A stretch of DNA of 64,000 bases from Helicobacter sp. 12S02634-8. Lineage in GTDB: Bacteria; Campylobacterota; Campylobacteria; Campylobacterales; Helicobacteraceae. The notes under the pieces were generated by a model that saw nothing but the letters and a program-made list of their open reading frames with translations, made no database searches and was not told the origin of the DNA. Shown here in pieces: positions 8,199 to 17,071 of the stretch. Position 1 is the stretch's first letter; every line of letters starts with the position of its first letter. Location of the stretch: contig NZ_MLAP01000005.1 in assembly GCF_002272865.1 (NCBI RefSeq), positions 1 through 64,000 of the forward strand, read 5' to 3'. A program made the translations under genes and the position numbers.

Positions 8199-9032
8199 TC
8201 ATTGCATTTTCATACTCATATCTATCCAAACAGCCTGATGGATCAAAGACCCCACACTGATGGCATCTACGCCACTTTTAGCATAGGCAAGTATCTTGTC
8301 TTTAGTGATATTCCCACTGCCTTCAAGCAAGATATGGGGATAGTGAGTATCTCGATAAGCAACGACTGCAGAGATTTCACAAATAGGCATATTATCACAC
8401 ATCACAATATCTGCGCCTGCTTGCATAGCGATTTTAGCAAAGCCCACATCTTCGCACTCGATTTCGATTTTTGATGTCCAAGGGATATGCAAGCGCGCTT
8501 TTTTGAGAAAAGATTGAAGCTCTTGGGGTTGGATATGTCGCAAATGTGTATCTTTGAGCATTAAAGTATCATCTAAGCCCATACGATGGTTTTTCGCCCC
8601 ACCATTACGGACAGAATATTTTTCAAAATCCCTCAAAAGCGGACGCGTCTTGCGTGTATCTAGCACAGCTATATCAATACCTTTGAGTTCTTTGAGATAA
8701 GCTGCGGTGTTGGTTGCGATCCCACTAGAATGCTGCAAGATATTAAGAATCACCCTCTCGAGCTTGAGTAAAAGCGTATAACTCCCCTCTAACTCTAGCA
8801 AAATCTTACGATCGCTAAATGCCTCACCATCATTGATATGCCATATGCATTTGACATTGATGAGCCCAAAAAGCTCACAAATATACACCTTGCCTGAAAA
8901 TACGCCAGCTTCTTTGGCGATAATATGGGCTTTAGCACTAAAATCTTCATCAATCAGTCGCTCAAACAAATCCCCCCGTCCCAAATCCTCTTCCAAAGCT
9001 TGTAAGATAAATTCTCTTCTACTCTTTGCCAT
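8199..9032 (-). CDS. nadC: Nicotinate-nucleotide pyrophosphorylase (carboxylating)
   Basis: A 277-residue enzyme that turns quinolinate and PRPP into nicotinate mononucleotide, the step after NadA in NAD synthesis. Family marks are ALEEDLGRGDL, HSSGIATNT, VLDTRKTRPLLRDFEKYSVRNGG, NHRMGLDD, EIECEDV and LEGSGNITKDKI. Its ATG shares one base with the nadA stop (TGATG) and GGAG lies eight bases upstream, so nadA and nadC are translationally coupled. Confidence 0.97.
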   Translation of the reverse strand: MAKSRREFILQALEEDLGRGDLFERLIDEDFSAKAHIIAKEAGVFSGKVYICELFGLINVKCIWHINDGEAFSDRKILLELEGSYTLLLKLERVILNILQHSSGIATNTAAYLKELKGIDIAVLDTRKTRPLLRDFEKYSVRNGGAKNHRMGLDDTLMLKDTHLRHIQPQELQSFLKKARLHIPWTSKIEIECEDVGFAKIAMQAGADIVMCDNMPICEISAVVAYRDTHYPHILLEGSGNITKDKILAYAKSGVDAISVGSLIHQAVWIDMSMKMQ

Positions 9033-10045
9033 CAAGAAAGCTCCAACATCTTATCCAAAGCCTGCTTGGCAAACACAGCTGTTTGTGTATCGATATTGAT
9101 TTGATTATAGGGGCGATGGTTTTTATAGGCCTTCAGGACTTCAAAAATATCTTCTAAGGTCGTTTCGTTCATCGTGGGGCATTCAGGGATAGTCGATGAG
9201 AGCACAAAGGTATTTTTCTTGCCAATAGGTGTAGGGCGCAAGCGATTGACAAGGTTGAATTCTGTGCCAACAGCGACCTTTTGGGTTTCAGGAAGTGCGC
9301 GGACATAAGCAATGATCTGGCTTGTAGAGCCAACAAAATCAGCCAACTCCACCACATCAGGGCGACACTCAGGATGCGCAGCGATGAGTATATCGGGATA
9401 TTTTTGCCTAAAAAACTTCACATCATCGGGCGTAAAAAGCTGATGGACAGAACAAAAACCATTATAACAAATCACATCAGCCTCCAAGACCTTTTTTTGA
9501 GAATCGATACCTAAAATCGCTGATTTGAGCCCATAAGAACGCGCAAGATTCTCGCCCAAACATTTATCGGGCAAGAAAAAAATCTTTTTTTGCTGCTGAT
9601 AGGTGTGTTCAAAAATCTTTTTAGCATTAGAGCTTGTGCAGACAAGCCCTCCCATCTTACCGACCTTGGCCTTGACATCTGCGTTGGAATTGATATAAGT
9701 GATCGGAGTGAGCATAGAAGCAGGAATACCATAGGATTCCAAAAGAGCAAGGCTATTGTCAAAATAAGTGCTACTAACCATACGCGCCATCGAACAACAA
9801 GCGATTTTAGGCATAATCACTTCTTTTTGAGGGGCTAAGATCTTCACGCTCTCACCCATAAAGCCCACGCCACAAAACACAATAAGGTTTTTTGAGCTTT
9901 GAGAGCCCTTTTTGGCAAGCTCTAGGCTATCTCCACTGAAATGCGCTAAATGCACAATCTCATCTTTTTGATAAAAATGTGCCACCAAAAGAGCGTCCAA
10001 ATCCTCTAAAAGTCCTTTAATTTCTTGTTGAATGTCTCGCATCAT
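9032..10045 (-). CDS. nadA: Quinolinate synthase A
   Basis: A 337-residue iron-sulfur enzyme condensing iminoaspartate with dihydroxyacetone phosphate to quinolinate. It has the [10 protein letters not shown] and [10 protein letters not shown] substrate motifs, cysteines in [22 protein letters not shown] and AHPECRPDV that would bind the 4Fe-4S cluster, and [11 protein letters not shown]. Two successive ATG codons (10045, 10042) follow AAGG; either may be used. It is directly followed by nadC, as in H. pylori. Confidence 0.97.
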   Translation of the reverse strand: MMRDIQQEIKGLLEDLDALLVAHFYQKDEIVHLAHFSGDSLELAKKGSQSSKNLIVFCGVGFMGESVKILAPQKEVIMPKIACCSMARMVSSTYFDNSLALLESYGIPASMLTPITYINSNADVKAKVGKMGGLVCTSSNAKKIFEHTYQQQKKIFFLPDKCLGENLARSYGLKSAILGIDSQKKVLEADVICYNGFCSVHQLFTPDDVKFFRQKYPDILIAAHPECRPDVVELADFVGSTSQIIAYVRALPETQKVAVGTEFNLVNRLRPTPIGKKNTFVLSSTIPECPTMNETTLEDIFEVLKAYKNHRPYNQINIDTQTAVFAKQALDKMLELS

Positions 10046-10057
10046 TGCAACCTTTGG

Positions 10058-10870
10058 TTATAGAGTTTGTGTCGTGTCTGTAATCAATTCGCCTATTGTA
10101 TCACCAAATTTTACTTTTGAGCTAACAAGACAAGAGGGCAAACAATGCTCCACAAACACTACAATCGTAGATCCCATCTTGAAAAATCCGATTTCTTGGG
10201 CTTTAGCGATATGAATAGGGGTGGGATAATGGTAGGTGGTGCTTTGTGCGTGTGCGGTGTTTGTGCTGATACGAGGCTCAAAATGCAACACCATCTGCCC
10301 CACATTTAAAGCCCCCACTGCCACAAAATACAAAATAGAATCATTGGGGGTCTTGGCTACAATCACTACGCGTTCATTGCGGACAAACAAATGGGCATTT
10401 TTGCGTAATGATGGTTCATTGACAGGCAAAAGCTCTCCTGCAAAATACCGCACTTCCATCACCTCTAAATCACAAGGGGCGTGATAGCGGTGGTAGTCTT
10501 TGGGCGAGAGGTAAAGATTGATATAAAAATATCCTGATTTGAGCGAGCTCTGCCCCAAAAGCTCGCCCACGCTATAAGACATACCTTTGATTTGGAGGGC
10601 TTGGGCGTCAATGACTGCACCTAGTTCAGTGATTTTAGCATCACAAGGAGAAATGAGTGTCTTAGAAGATGGGTCAAATGGGCGTTGTGTGCGTAAAGAT
10701 CGGGTAAAAAGAGCATTGAGTGTTGCATAGCTCTCTATGGGGTCAAACTCTTGCAAAGAAATACCAAAGATTTTGACATAAAGCGCATTGATACGCCTTT
10801 GGATAAAAGCAGGGAATTTATAATTAGCGAACTTTCCAAAATATCGTGAGAGAGTATTAGACAGATGCAT
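10058..10870 (-). CDS. psd: Phosphatidylserine decarboxylase
   Basis: A 270-residue membrane-associated enzyme making phosphatidylethanolamine from phosphatidylserine. The zymogen cuts itself within the GST motif, seen as KMGSTIVVF near residue 235, to form the pyruvoyl group. SPKDYHRYHAPCD and the preceding SPCDAKI segment are also typical. I chose the ATG at 10870, with AGGA six bases upstream, over an earlier frame start at 10939. Its 5' end overlaps the 3' end of bpt by 14 bases. Confidence 0.95.
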   Translation of the reverse strand: MHLSNTLSRYFGKFANYKFPAFIQRRINALYVKIFGISLQEFDPIESYATLNALFTRSLRTQRPFDPSSKTLISPCDAKITELGAVIDAQALQIKGMSYSVGELLGQSSLKSGYFYINLYLSPKDYHRYHAPCDLEVMEVRYFAGELLPVNEPSLRKNAHLFVRNERVVIVAKTPNDSILYFVAVGALNVGQMVLHFEPRISTNTAHAQSTTYHYPTPIHIAKAQEIGFFKMGSTIVVFVEHCLPSCLVSSKVKFGDTIGELITDTTQTL

Positions 10871-11600
10871 TTTTTTCCTTTTGATAGATTTCCCAAATGG
10901 GGATTTCAAAGAGATCGGGCGCATTTTGGAGCACTTCAAAGGGCTTGAAACGCTCCTTATATCCCATACAATAATGGTCTTTGATCCAATACCCTGGATA
11001 GAAAAATTTCAAGCCCTTTTGCTGTGCGAGCTTGATTTGGGATAAGATATTAAATGTCCCTAAGCTCAAATCCTCTCTGCTAGGGTCATAGAAAAAATAA
11101 ATCGCTGAAACACTATCCAAAACAATATCCACCAGCCCAAGCCCCACAAGCTCATCTTGGATATAATAAGCAAACTCATAGCCAAAATTCATAAACCCCT
11201 CAACAAACATATCTCCATAGCTCATCGCATCAATACCCTTATAATCCCAGCCCTTTTTACCCACCATATGGCAGTGGTATTTGTGATACAACTCTAGCCG
11301 TGCTGTATCAACTTGAGGTTTTGAGATGATGAGTTGTGTGGCTTTATTTTTAGCGATGGTGCGTTTGTGGTTTTTACTCAAGACAAAATCCCCCACAAGC
11401 TGACGGATTGAAATACAATCTCTACACCCCGGACAAACAGGGACAAAAAAATACCGCCCAAATCGCCGCCAACCCCTCTCAAGCAGCCCTCTATAGAAAT
11501 GAGGACGGCAGTTTTGGATATGGAGATAATAAAATTGGCTTGTTCTGGTCTTGATATAGTTGCACTCTCTTTGTTCGGAATAAAAATCTGTAATCTGCAT
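10857..11600 (-). CDS. bpt: Aspartate/glutamate leucyltransferase (N-degron tagging)
   Basis: A 247-residue aminoacyl-tRNA-protein transferase of the Bpt/ATE1 family. It attaches leucine from Leu-tRNA to proteins beginning with Asp or Glu, marking them for ClpS/ClpAP. The N-terminal half has a family cysteine pattern (ECNYIKTR, VCPGCRDCISIRQLV) and the C-terminal half the acetyltransferase-like core with GLGLVDIVLDSVSAIYFFYDP and YPGYWIKDHYCMGYKERFKP. No clear ribosome site precedes the ATG. It overlaps psd and lies 12 bases after the next gene upstream, so it belongs to the same operon. Confidence 0.93.
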   Translation of the reverse strand: MQITDFYSEQRECNYIKTRTSQFYYLHIQNCRPHFYRGLLERGWRRFGRYFFVPVCPGCRDCISIRQLVGDFVLSKNHKRTIAKNKATQLIISKPQVDTARLELYHKYHCHMVGKKGWDYKGIDAMSYGDMFVEGFMNFGYEFAYYIQDELVGLGLVDIVLDSVSAIYFFYDPSREDLSLGTFNILSQIKLAQQKGLKFFYPGYWIKDHYCMGYKERFKPFEVLQNAPDLFEIPIWEIYQKEKNASV

Positions 11601-11612
11601 GCAATCAGAATA

Positions 11613-12134
11613 TCACTTGATATCAGCCAGCTTCAAAATAAACTCCACTTCACCCCGCCCAATTCTGAGTTCTTTGGCAATAGACTCAATACTCCAACCA
11701 TCTTGAAACATCGTGATAATGCGTTTTTCATCGATATCATTGCCACTGGGTGCGAAATGCCCAAATTCACGCAGTCTATTTTCTAATGTGATGATCTTTT
11801 CTTCAAAATAATCCCTATCTTTCTCTAATGTTTCTTGCACCCCTTGGATATGCGTATAGAGATTAGAAAAGCTAGCACTCAAATTGCTTTTGACTTCATT
11901 TTTGATATTAGCCCCCAGCGTTGAGTTAGCAAATTCAGATTGCATTTCATTTTCTTGCACCCATTTTTTGATTTTATAGATTTCTTTACCCAATATCTCA
12001 ATGGCCTTTTCTAGGCGCTGGGCTTTTTTCTGGGATTCTCTGTCTTTGATATAGCTATAAAGCACCAAAAATATCAGTGCCAAAAGCACCAATCCAGCAG
12101 ATGCTAGCCATAAATCATCAGGAGTTATATGCAT
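11613..12134 (-). CDS. Membrane-anchored coiled-coil protein with C-terminal HTH-like segment
   Basis: A 173-residue protein I do not recognise by name. Residues about 8-28 form one membrane segment (LWLASAGLVLLALIFLVLYS). The middle is charged and heptad-like, probably coiled coil. The last 40 residues (DEKRIITMFQDGWSIESIAKELRIGRGEVEFIL) look like a helix-turn-helix of the type that ends DUF2802-like proteins. AAGGA precedes the ATG. The position between bpt and mqnP corresponds to uncharacterised H. pylori genes near HP1358/HP1359. Confidence 0.7.
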   Translation of the reverse strand: MHITPDDLWLASAGLVLLALIFLVLYSYIKDRESQKKAQRLEKAIEILGKEIYKIKKWVQENEMQSEFANSTLGANIKNEVKSNLSASFSNLYTHIQGVQETLEKDRDYFEEKIITLENRLREFGHFAPSGNDIDEKRIITMFQDGWSIESIAKELRIGRGEVEFILKLADIK

Positions 12135-12146
12135 ATATTTTCCTTT

Positions 12147-12746
12147 CTATCCCATCGGGAGTGTATTGGGGTGTGGTTGTGATTTTTCATATTTATGCCT
12201 CCGCAAATATTCTATTTCTTGATTGGCAATATACATATCAAAGTCTTGAATATCCCTTGAGTGCATTTGCGTAATCTGGAGGATCTGCGTATCAAAAGCC
12301 TTGCCAAAAGCCCCGATATATCTTTGAGGGAATATAGGAAGCTCAAAGCGCAAATAATATTCTTGTGATGGCTCAAACGCCCCCTGATTAGCACAAATCA
12401 CCCCGTGCCCTAGGGCTTGGATTGATGTTTGAAAATCTAAGGCAAGGAGTTTTGGGGCTTGGTCTTTGATGAGGGCTTCTAATGTGTTGAGTTTATGATA
12501 AATCTGTATCAGCACCTCTAAAATCACTGCATTTTCTCCATTGCCAAAAGCATTGCTAGAGGCATTGGCTTTGTGTTTTAAATTTTCTAGCCATTTACCC
12601 AAGGTATCGCTCCCATCTGTGCTTAAATGCTGATATTCTGCAAATGTATCCACGCAAGGTATGCCATATGCAAGGGGCAATAAACAAGGGACAATGCGCG
12701 TAGGGAAGCCATTATCTTTGCAAACCTTAGCAAAATCAACTTCCAT
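12147..12746 (-). CDS. Hypothetical protein, possibly PilZ-like
   Basis: A 199-residue soluble protein without an obvious signal or membrane segment. The C-terminal half (ALGHGVICANQGAFEPSQEYYLRFELP) vaguely recalls a PilZ-type beta barrel, but I do not see a convincing RxxxR motif, so the match is weak. The start at 12746 (MEVDFAKV) is preceded by GGTAGGACTT; an ATG at 12764 lies inside mqnP without a ribosome site. Either start leaves it overlapping the 3' end of mqnP by at least 11 bases, indicating coupling. Confidence 0.65.
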   Translation of the reverse strand: MEVDFAKVCKDNGFPTRIVPCLLPLAYGIPCVDTFAEYQHLSTDGSDTLGKWLENLKHKANASSNAFGNGENAVILEVLIQIYHKLNTLEALIKDQAPKLLALDFQTSIQALGHGVICANQGAFEPSQEYYLRFELPIFPQRYIGAFGKAFDTQILQITQMHSRDIQDFDMYIANQEIEYLRRHKYEKSQPHPNTLPMG

Positions 12747-13614
12747 AAGTCCTACCCAGCCCATCTAAGAGTATAAAAAGGAAAAATACAAAGCCCAAAT
12801 AGCCATTGGAAACAAAAAACGCCTTAGGGATATTCTTAAAATCAAGACTGACTAAATACTGCTCATACACAAGCATTATCATTGCAATCCCCAACCCCAT
12901 ATAAGCAAAGATCCAGCCATTTGAACAATACACAAACAAAGCCCAAAACACAACAGCAATCATATGGAAACATCGTGAAATCCAAAGTGTTTTTGTTGTG
13001 CCAAATGCTGATGGGATAGAATAAAGCCCCTCTTGTTTGTCAAACTCAATATCTTGGAGTGAATACAACAAATCAAACCCAGCGACCCAAAACACAACCC
13101 CCAAAGCTAAAAACAAACTCCATAAAGGCACGCCCCCCAAAACAGCAATGACCCCAGCAATCGGAGCTAACCCCAAAGAAATGCCCAAGACCAAATGGGC
13201 CAAATAGCTAAAACGTTTCATATAAGAATACCCACCTAGCACCACTAAAAAAGGCACAGAGAGCAAAAACGCTAAATCATTGATCCCATAGCTTGCCCCG
13301 ATAAAAATCAATGCATTGCAAGCACAAAAAATCAAAATACTCCCCGCACGCACTCGCCCATCTACGCTCGGGCGCTGATTGGTTCTAGCATTTTTTGCAT
13401 CAATATCCCGATCGCAATATCGATTGAACGCCATAGCAAAATTTCTCGCACTCACTAAAGCGATCGCACATAAAATCAAGGTTTTTACTCCAAACCAAAC
13501 ACTATGATTGGCATCAACAGAAGCCACAACCATTGCAATCAAGATAAATGCCCCAGAAAATATCGTATGCTCAAACACCACAAGTTCGCTGAAATTTTTA
13601 AACTTTTTTAACAC
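12736..13614 (-). CDS. mqnP: UbiA-family prenyltransferase, probably menaquinone (futalosine) enzyme MqnP
   Basis: A 292-residue membrane prenyltransferase with about eight hydrophobic helices. The first aspartate-rich site is NRYCDRDIDAKNARTNQRP and the second LYSLQDIEFDKQEGLYSIP, where prenyl diphosphate and magnesium bind. Helicobacter makes menaquinone by the futalosine route, in which this member attaches the side chain; that role is from knowledge of the genus. I place the start at the GTG at 13614, with GAGG five bases upstream. The open frame runs to 13764 but there overlaps the upstream gene. Confidence 0.88.
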   Translation of the reverse strand: MLKKFKNFSELVVFEHTIFSGAFILIAMVVASVDANHSVWFGVKTLILCAIALVSARNFAMAFNRYCDRDIDAKNARTNQRPSVDGRVRAGSILIFCACNALIFIGASYGINDLAFLLSVPFLVVLGGYSYMKRFSYLAHLVLGISLGLAPIAGVIAVLGGVPLWSLFLALGVVFWVAGFDLLYSLQDIEFDKQEGLYSIPSAFGTTKTLWISRCFHMIAVVFWALFVYCSNGWIFAYMGLGIAMIMLVYEQYLVSLDFKNIPKAFFVSNGYLGFVFFLFILLDGLGRTYGS

Positions 13615-13631
13615 ACTCGCCTCGCTAAAAA

Positions 13632-14174
13632 CTATTTGATTCCCAATGAAACGACTTTTTTCAAGCCCTCTGAAACGCTCATATCTGATTTTTGTATCTT
13701 GTCTTTTTTGACCCGAAGCAAGATACCTGAAGTGGGATTGGGCGTAGTGGGGATAAATACCCAATAAAATTCTTCTTCTTCTTTTGTGATAAAACCTATG
13801 AGGCTATTACCTGCTAAATCCACATACCCCACGCCCAAATATCCCTCAGCTCCCTTGCCTGAAAACATCTTGATGATGTCTTTTAAGACAGCATATATCG
13901 TAGCCACTCCAGGGATTTTGCCGATGATAAATTCTGAAACCTTAATCAGCAAAAATTCTTTATTCTTCTCAAACAAAAACCCCGCATAAACCAACAATAG
14001 CACCATCGCTACCAAAATCCCTGCTGTAGCGCTCATACTATTGGCTGTGGTATCAAAAATAATCTCAATGAAATATTTGATGAATCCAAAAATAAAAGAA
14101 AGCAACCAAAGCAAAAGAATAATGGGCAAAAGCACCAAAATACCTTTCCCTATCAGCCTAAAAATCGTATCCAT
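13632..14174 (-). CDS. DUF502-family membrane protein
   Basis: A 180-residue protein with two N-terminal hydrophobic helices (about residues 7-32 and 45-68) and a soluble C-terminal half containing GKIPGVATIYAVLKDIIKMF and VFIPTTPNPTSGILLRV, both hallmarks of the DUF502 family. Function is unknown; bacterial members are sometimes linked to envelope stress. AGGA lies five bases before the ATG. It is 17 bases upstream of mqnP and likely in its operon. Confidence 0.85.
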   Translation of the reverse strand: MDTIFRLIGKGILVLLPIILLLWLLSFIFGFIKYFIEIIFDTTANSMSATAGILVAMVLLLVYAGFLFEKNKEFLLIKVSEFIIGKIPGVATIYAVLKDIIKMFSGKGAEGYLGVGYVDLAGNSLIGFITKEEEEFYWVFIPTTPNPTSGILLRVKKDKIQKSDMSVSEGLKKVVSLGIK

Positions 14175-14224
14175 TGGTTTCCTTGAACTTTTGGGGATAT
14201 TTTACAATTTTTTACCTATAAAAG

Positions 14225-15544
14225 CTATAAATATCGCCACAGCAAAACAATAAAAAATCCGATACTCCAAAGATTCAAAAGCACATACATCTTCTTTGAA
14301 TAAATCGCACACAAAGACAATCCCACATATGCAAGCACAAAAATCCCCGGCGCATAATACTCAATAAATGGAGGGTTCAAAGCAGCCCCTTGGAGCAAAA
14401 ACTTATCCATCACCCCGCCAAACCCTAATGCATGCAGTCCCAAACTCAAGGGAAAAAAGACTATAAAAGCAATGCTTACTGGGATAGAAATCAGCTGATA
14501 GGGCGTGAAATAAGGGAAAAAATAATGCACGATGGGAGCGATGTTAAAAAAAATCGCAAAGTTGAATAAAATCGCATAAAAAATCTTATGCATTTTAGGG
14601 CAGTGCTTGATGAATAAAAAGATATAAAATACTCCTGCTACTGACAAAATAAAGCCGATATTTATTAGCAATGATGGGAAAAGAGCGATACAAAAAAGAC
14701 AGACAAAAAACAATAAAGAAAAGCTAAGCAGCCGAATCCCGCTATAATAAATCAAAAACCCAAGCACAGCCATCACAAAAGAGCGGAAAAAAGAGGGCTG
14801 ATAATCCAAAATCAGCAAATACCCAAACATTAATATCAATATCAAAGCCCCCAAATCATAGGCTTCATTGCGATAAGGAAAATAACGATGTTGGCAGTAG
14901 CGATACAAAGGCGCAAACACAAGATAAAAAACTCCACTCAATACTCCCAGATGGAAGCCACTGATAGCGATGATATGGGCAAGCCCAAGCTTGTTAGACA
15001 CATCTCGCCATTGCTTATCAAGGGGATCAGCGATAAAAAGTGCACGATAGAGATTCCCTGCAGACGCCCCCTCTGCTGCTTGGGCGTGCTGCTTGTCGAT
15101 AAAATCTCTGATTGTATCTCGATAATCCCTTTTATGCAATAAAGAAATACTATAGGCAAACACATAACAGCTTTTAAAAAACTGCAAAAAGCTACATTTT
15201 TGGATCTGTCCATATAGGCGAATATAGCGATTTGCTATAGATTTTAGGTCTTCTTTTGAGGTGGTATAAAATATGTTGTTGTTTGTATCTGAGAGCTTGA
15301 GGACAAAATAATGTTCGATTTTGCGTGTGCCATTTTTGAGGGTTTTTTCTACAGATTTGGGGTATTGCAAGACAACTTGCGCATAGATTTCTTGGGGTTT
15401 ACTAAAATCAAGCTGAGAAAACTGCCGATACTTCTCCCCCACACTATAGGCAAACACAAGCACAAACAATCCAATAAAAAACACCCACTCACGCACCCCC
15501 TCAATCAAAAGCACAGCATAGGGCGAAGACTTAGACTTATTCAC
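14225..15544 (-). CDS. comEC: ComEC/Rec2-type competence channel, short form
   Basis: A 439-residue inner-membrane protein that would carry single-stranded DNA into the cytoplasm during natural transformation. The competence-domain motif HIIAISGFHLGVLSG is clear and is followed by about ten hydrophobic helices; a soluble N-terminal domain (about 40-150) precedes. It stops without the C-terminal metallo-beta-lactamase-like domain of long ComEC proteins, as in H. pylori (HP1361). The start codon is a GTG with no good ribosome site, 3 bases after the dnaB stop. Confidence 0.92.
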   Translation of the reverse strand: MNKSKSSPYAVLLIEGVREWVFFIGLFVLVFAYSVGEKYRQFSQLDFSKPQEIYAQVVLQYPKSVEKTLKNGTRKIEHYFVLKLSDTNNNIFYTTSKEDLKSIANRYIRLYGQIQKCSFLQFFKSCYVFAYSISLLHKRDYRDTIRDFIDKQHAQAAEGASAGNLYRALFIADPLDKQWRDVSNKLGLAHIIAISGFHLGVLSGVFYLVFAPLYRYCQHRYFPYRNEAYDLGALILILMFGYLLILDYQPSFFRSFVMAVLGFLIYYSGIRLLSFSLLFFVCLFCIALFPSLLINIGFILSVAGVFYIFLFIKHCPKMHKIFYAILFNFAIFFNIAPIVHYFFPYFTPYQLISIPVSIAFIVFFPLSLGLHALGFGGVMDKFLLQGAALNPPFIEYYAPGIFVLAYVGLSLCAIYSKKMYVLLNLWSIGFFIVLLWRYL

Positions 15545-15547
15545 AAA

Positions 15548-17044
15548 TCAAATATCTGCAACCGAGATGACCGCAGAATTGGAGATAGAAGTGGCTGTGG
15601 GGATAGAGGTGGCTGTATAGGAAACTTCAGTTTCTGAAGCAATATCTTCAAAGCGCGTATAAGTGCCATTGAATTGGATTTTGATCGTGCCGATTTCACC
15701 ATTTCTATTTTTAGCCACAATGATTTCAGCAGGCTCAATCGCCCCTTTTTTGCTTGATTCTTCTTTGGAGCGCCTAAGCTCTGCTTCATATTCCCGTAAT
15801 TTCTTTTCATCACCCTCTTTTTTGAGCTTAGCGAGTCTGTGGTCTTCATCTTTTTTGCGATAAACTTCATCACGATAGAGAAATAAAATAATATCAGCAT
15901 CTTGTTCAATCGCCCCTGATTCTCGCAAATCTGACAATATCGGCCGCTTATCATCGCGGCTATCGACAGATCGGTTGAGCTGACTTAACGCGATAATGGG
16001 TATCTCTAGCTCTCTAGCTAGCGTCTTGAGTCCTCTGCTGATTTCGCTGATTTCTTCTTGGCGCATCATATCAGGGCGACGATTCCCATTACCCATCAGC
16101 TGGAGGTAGTCAATGATAGCAATTTCAATATTTTGATTTTTACTTTTGAGTTTGCGGAGTTTAGAACGCAATTGATTGATACTCAAGCTCGAGCCATCAT
16201 CGATAAAAAGGTCTTTAGACGCCATCATCTCAGAGTATCTTGAGAGCTCTTGCCATTGGTTGTCATTGAGATTGCCAGTTTTAAGCTCTCCTAGGGGGAT
16301 AGAAGTCATTGCTGAGAGCAAACGCAACATCAAATGCTCTGCAGGCATTTCCAAACTAAAGACAGCCACGCCTTTATCGTGATTCAAAATAGTCTGTGCC
16401 ATATTCAAAAACAAGGCCGTTTTTCCCATCGAAGGCCGCGCCCCGATAATGATAAGCTCGCCTTTATTGAAGCCTGTAGTTTTTTTATTGAGTTCTTTGA
16501 AGCCTGTGTTGAGCCCTGTGAGGTAGTGGTTACCTCTTTGTTTGCGCTCTTGGATAAGGGCGATAGTGCTGTCTATGATTTGAGGGCTATCTCGGAAGCC
16601 ACTTTCTGTGGTTTTCATAGAAATGCTATAGATTTGTTTTTCGATCTCATCAAGAATCTCTTCGCTGCTCGCCCACGCGTCCATTGACTTTTCGCGCAAA
16701 GTATTTGCCAAAGAGTGCAATTCTCTTTTTAAAGAAATGCTTTTGAGCTCCTTGATATAACCCTCGATATTAGCAATGGGATTGCTTGAGAGGATATATA
16801 AAAATTCATCATCGCTGATTTTTTTATTTTCAGGGATTTTTGAACGGATAAATTCTGCGTCCAAAGGGAGATTTTTCCTGAAAAGATCTAAGGCAATCTC
16901 AAAAATCGTCCGATGTGGGATATGGGAAAAATCCTTAGGTTCAAGCAAATCAGCAATACTATCAAAACGATTAGGATCAAACATAATCGAAGAAATCACA
17001 ATGCGTTCGATATTTATAGGGTGGCTATTGGGGATTTCAAGCAT
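15548..17044 (-). CDS. dnaB: Replicative DNA helicase
   Basis: A 498-residue hexameric helicase of the replication fork. The N-terminal DnaB domain (about 1-110) is followed by a RecA-like motor with GARPSMGKTALFLN (Walker A), IEIAIIDYLQLM (Walker B) and ALSQLNRSVDSR. A Lys/Glu-rich insert of about 35-40 residues (from KKDEDHRLAKLKKEGDEKK) interrupts the motor near residues 390-435, as known for H. pylori DnaB. A Ser/Thr/Ile/Val-rich tail of about 30 residues follows YTRFED. comEC follows directly. Confidence 0.97.
   Translation of the reverse strand: MLEIPNSHPINIERIVISSIMFDPNRFDSIADLLEPKDFSHIPHRTIFEIALDLFRKNLPLDAEFIRSKIPENKKISDDEFLYILSSNPIANIEGYIKELKSISLKRELHSLANTLREKSMDAWASSEEILDEIEKQIYSISMKTTESGFRDSPQIIDSTIALIQERKQRGNHYLTGLNTGFKELNKKTTGFNKGELIIIGARPSMGKTALFLNMAQTILNHDKGVAVFSLEMPAEHLMLRLLSAMTSIPLGELKTGNLNDNQWQELSRYSEMMASKDLFIDDGSSLSINQLRSKLRKLKSKNQNIEIAIIDYLQLMGNGNRRPDMMRQEEISEISRGLKTLARELEIPIIALSQLNRSVDSRDDKRPILSDLRESGAIEQDADIILFLYRDEVYRKKDEDHRLAKLKKEGDEKKLREYEAELRRSKEESSKKGAIEPAEIIVAKNRNGEIGTIKIQFNGTYTRFEDIASETEVSYTATSIPTATSISNSAVISVADI
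15584..15617. repeat. Imperfect 18-bp tandem repeat in the dnaB 3' end
   Basis: GATAGAAGTGGCTGTGGG (15584-15601) is repeated as GATAGAGGTGGCTGTA (15602-15617). On the coding strand it produces the ATSIPTATSI stretch of the DnaB tail. It could expand or contract by slippage without shifting frame. Confidence 0.7.
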
Positions 17045-17071
17045 AGGCTACTCTCTGTCAAATATATGATT

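Noticed and set aside
15541-15954. 137-codon minus-strand frame within dnaB
   Set aside because: Out-of-frame shadow of the dnaB 3' end; no ribosome site or domain.
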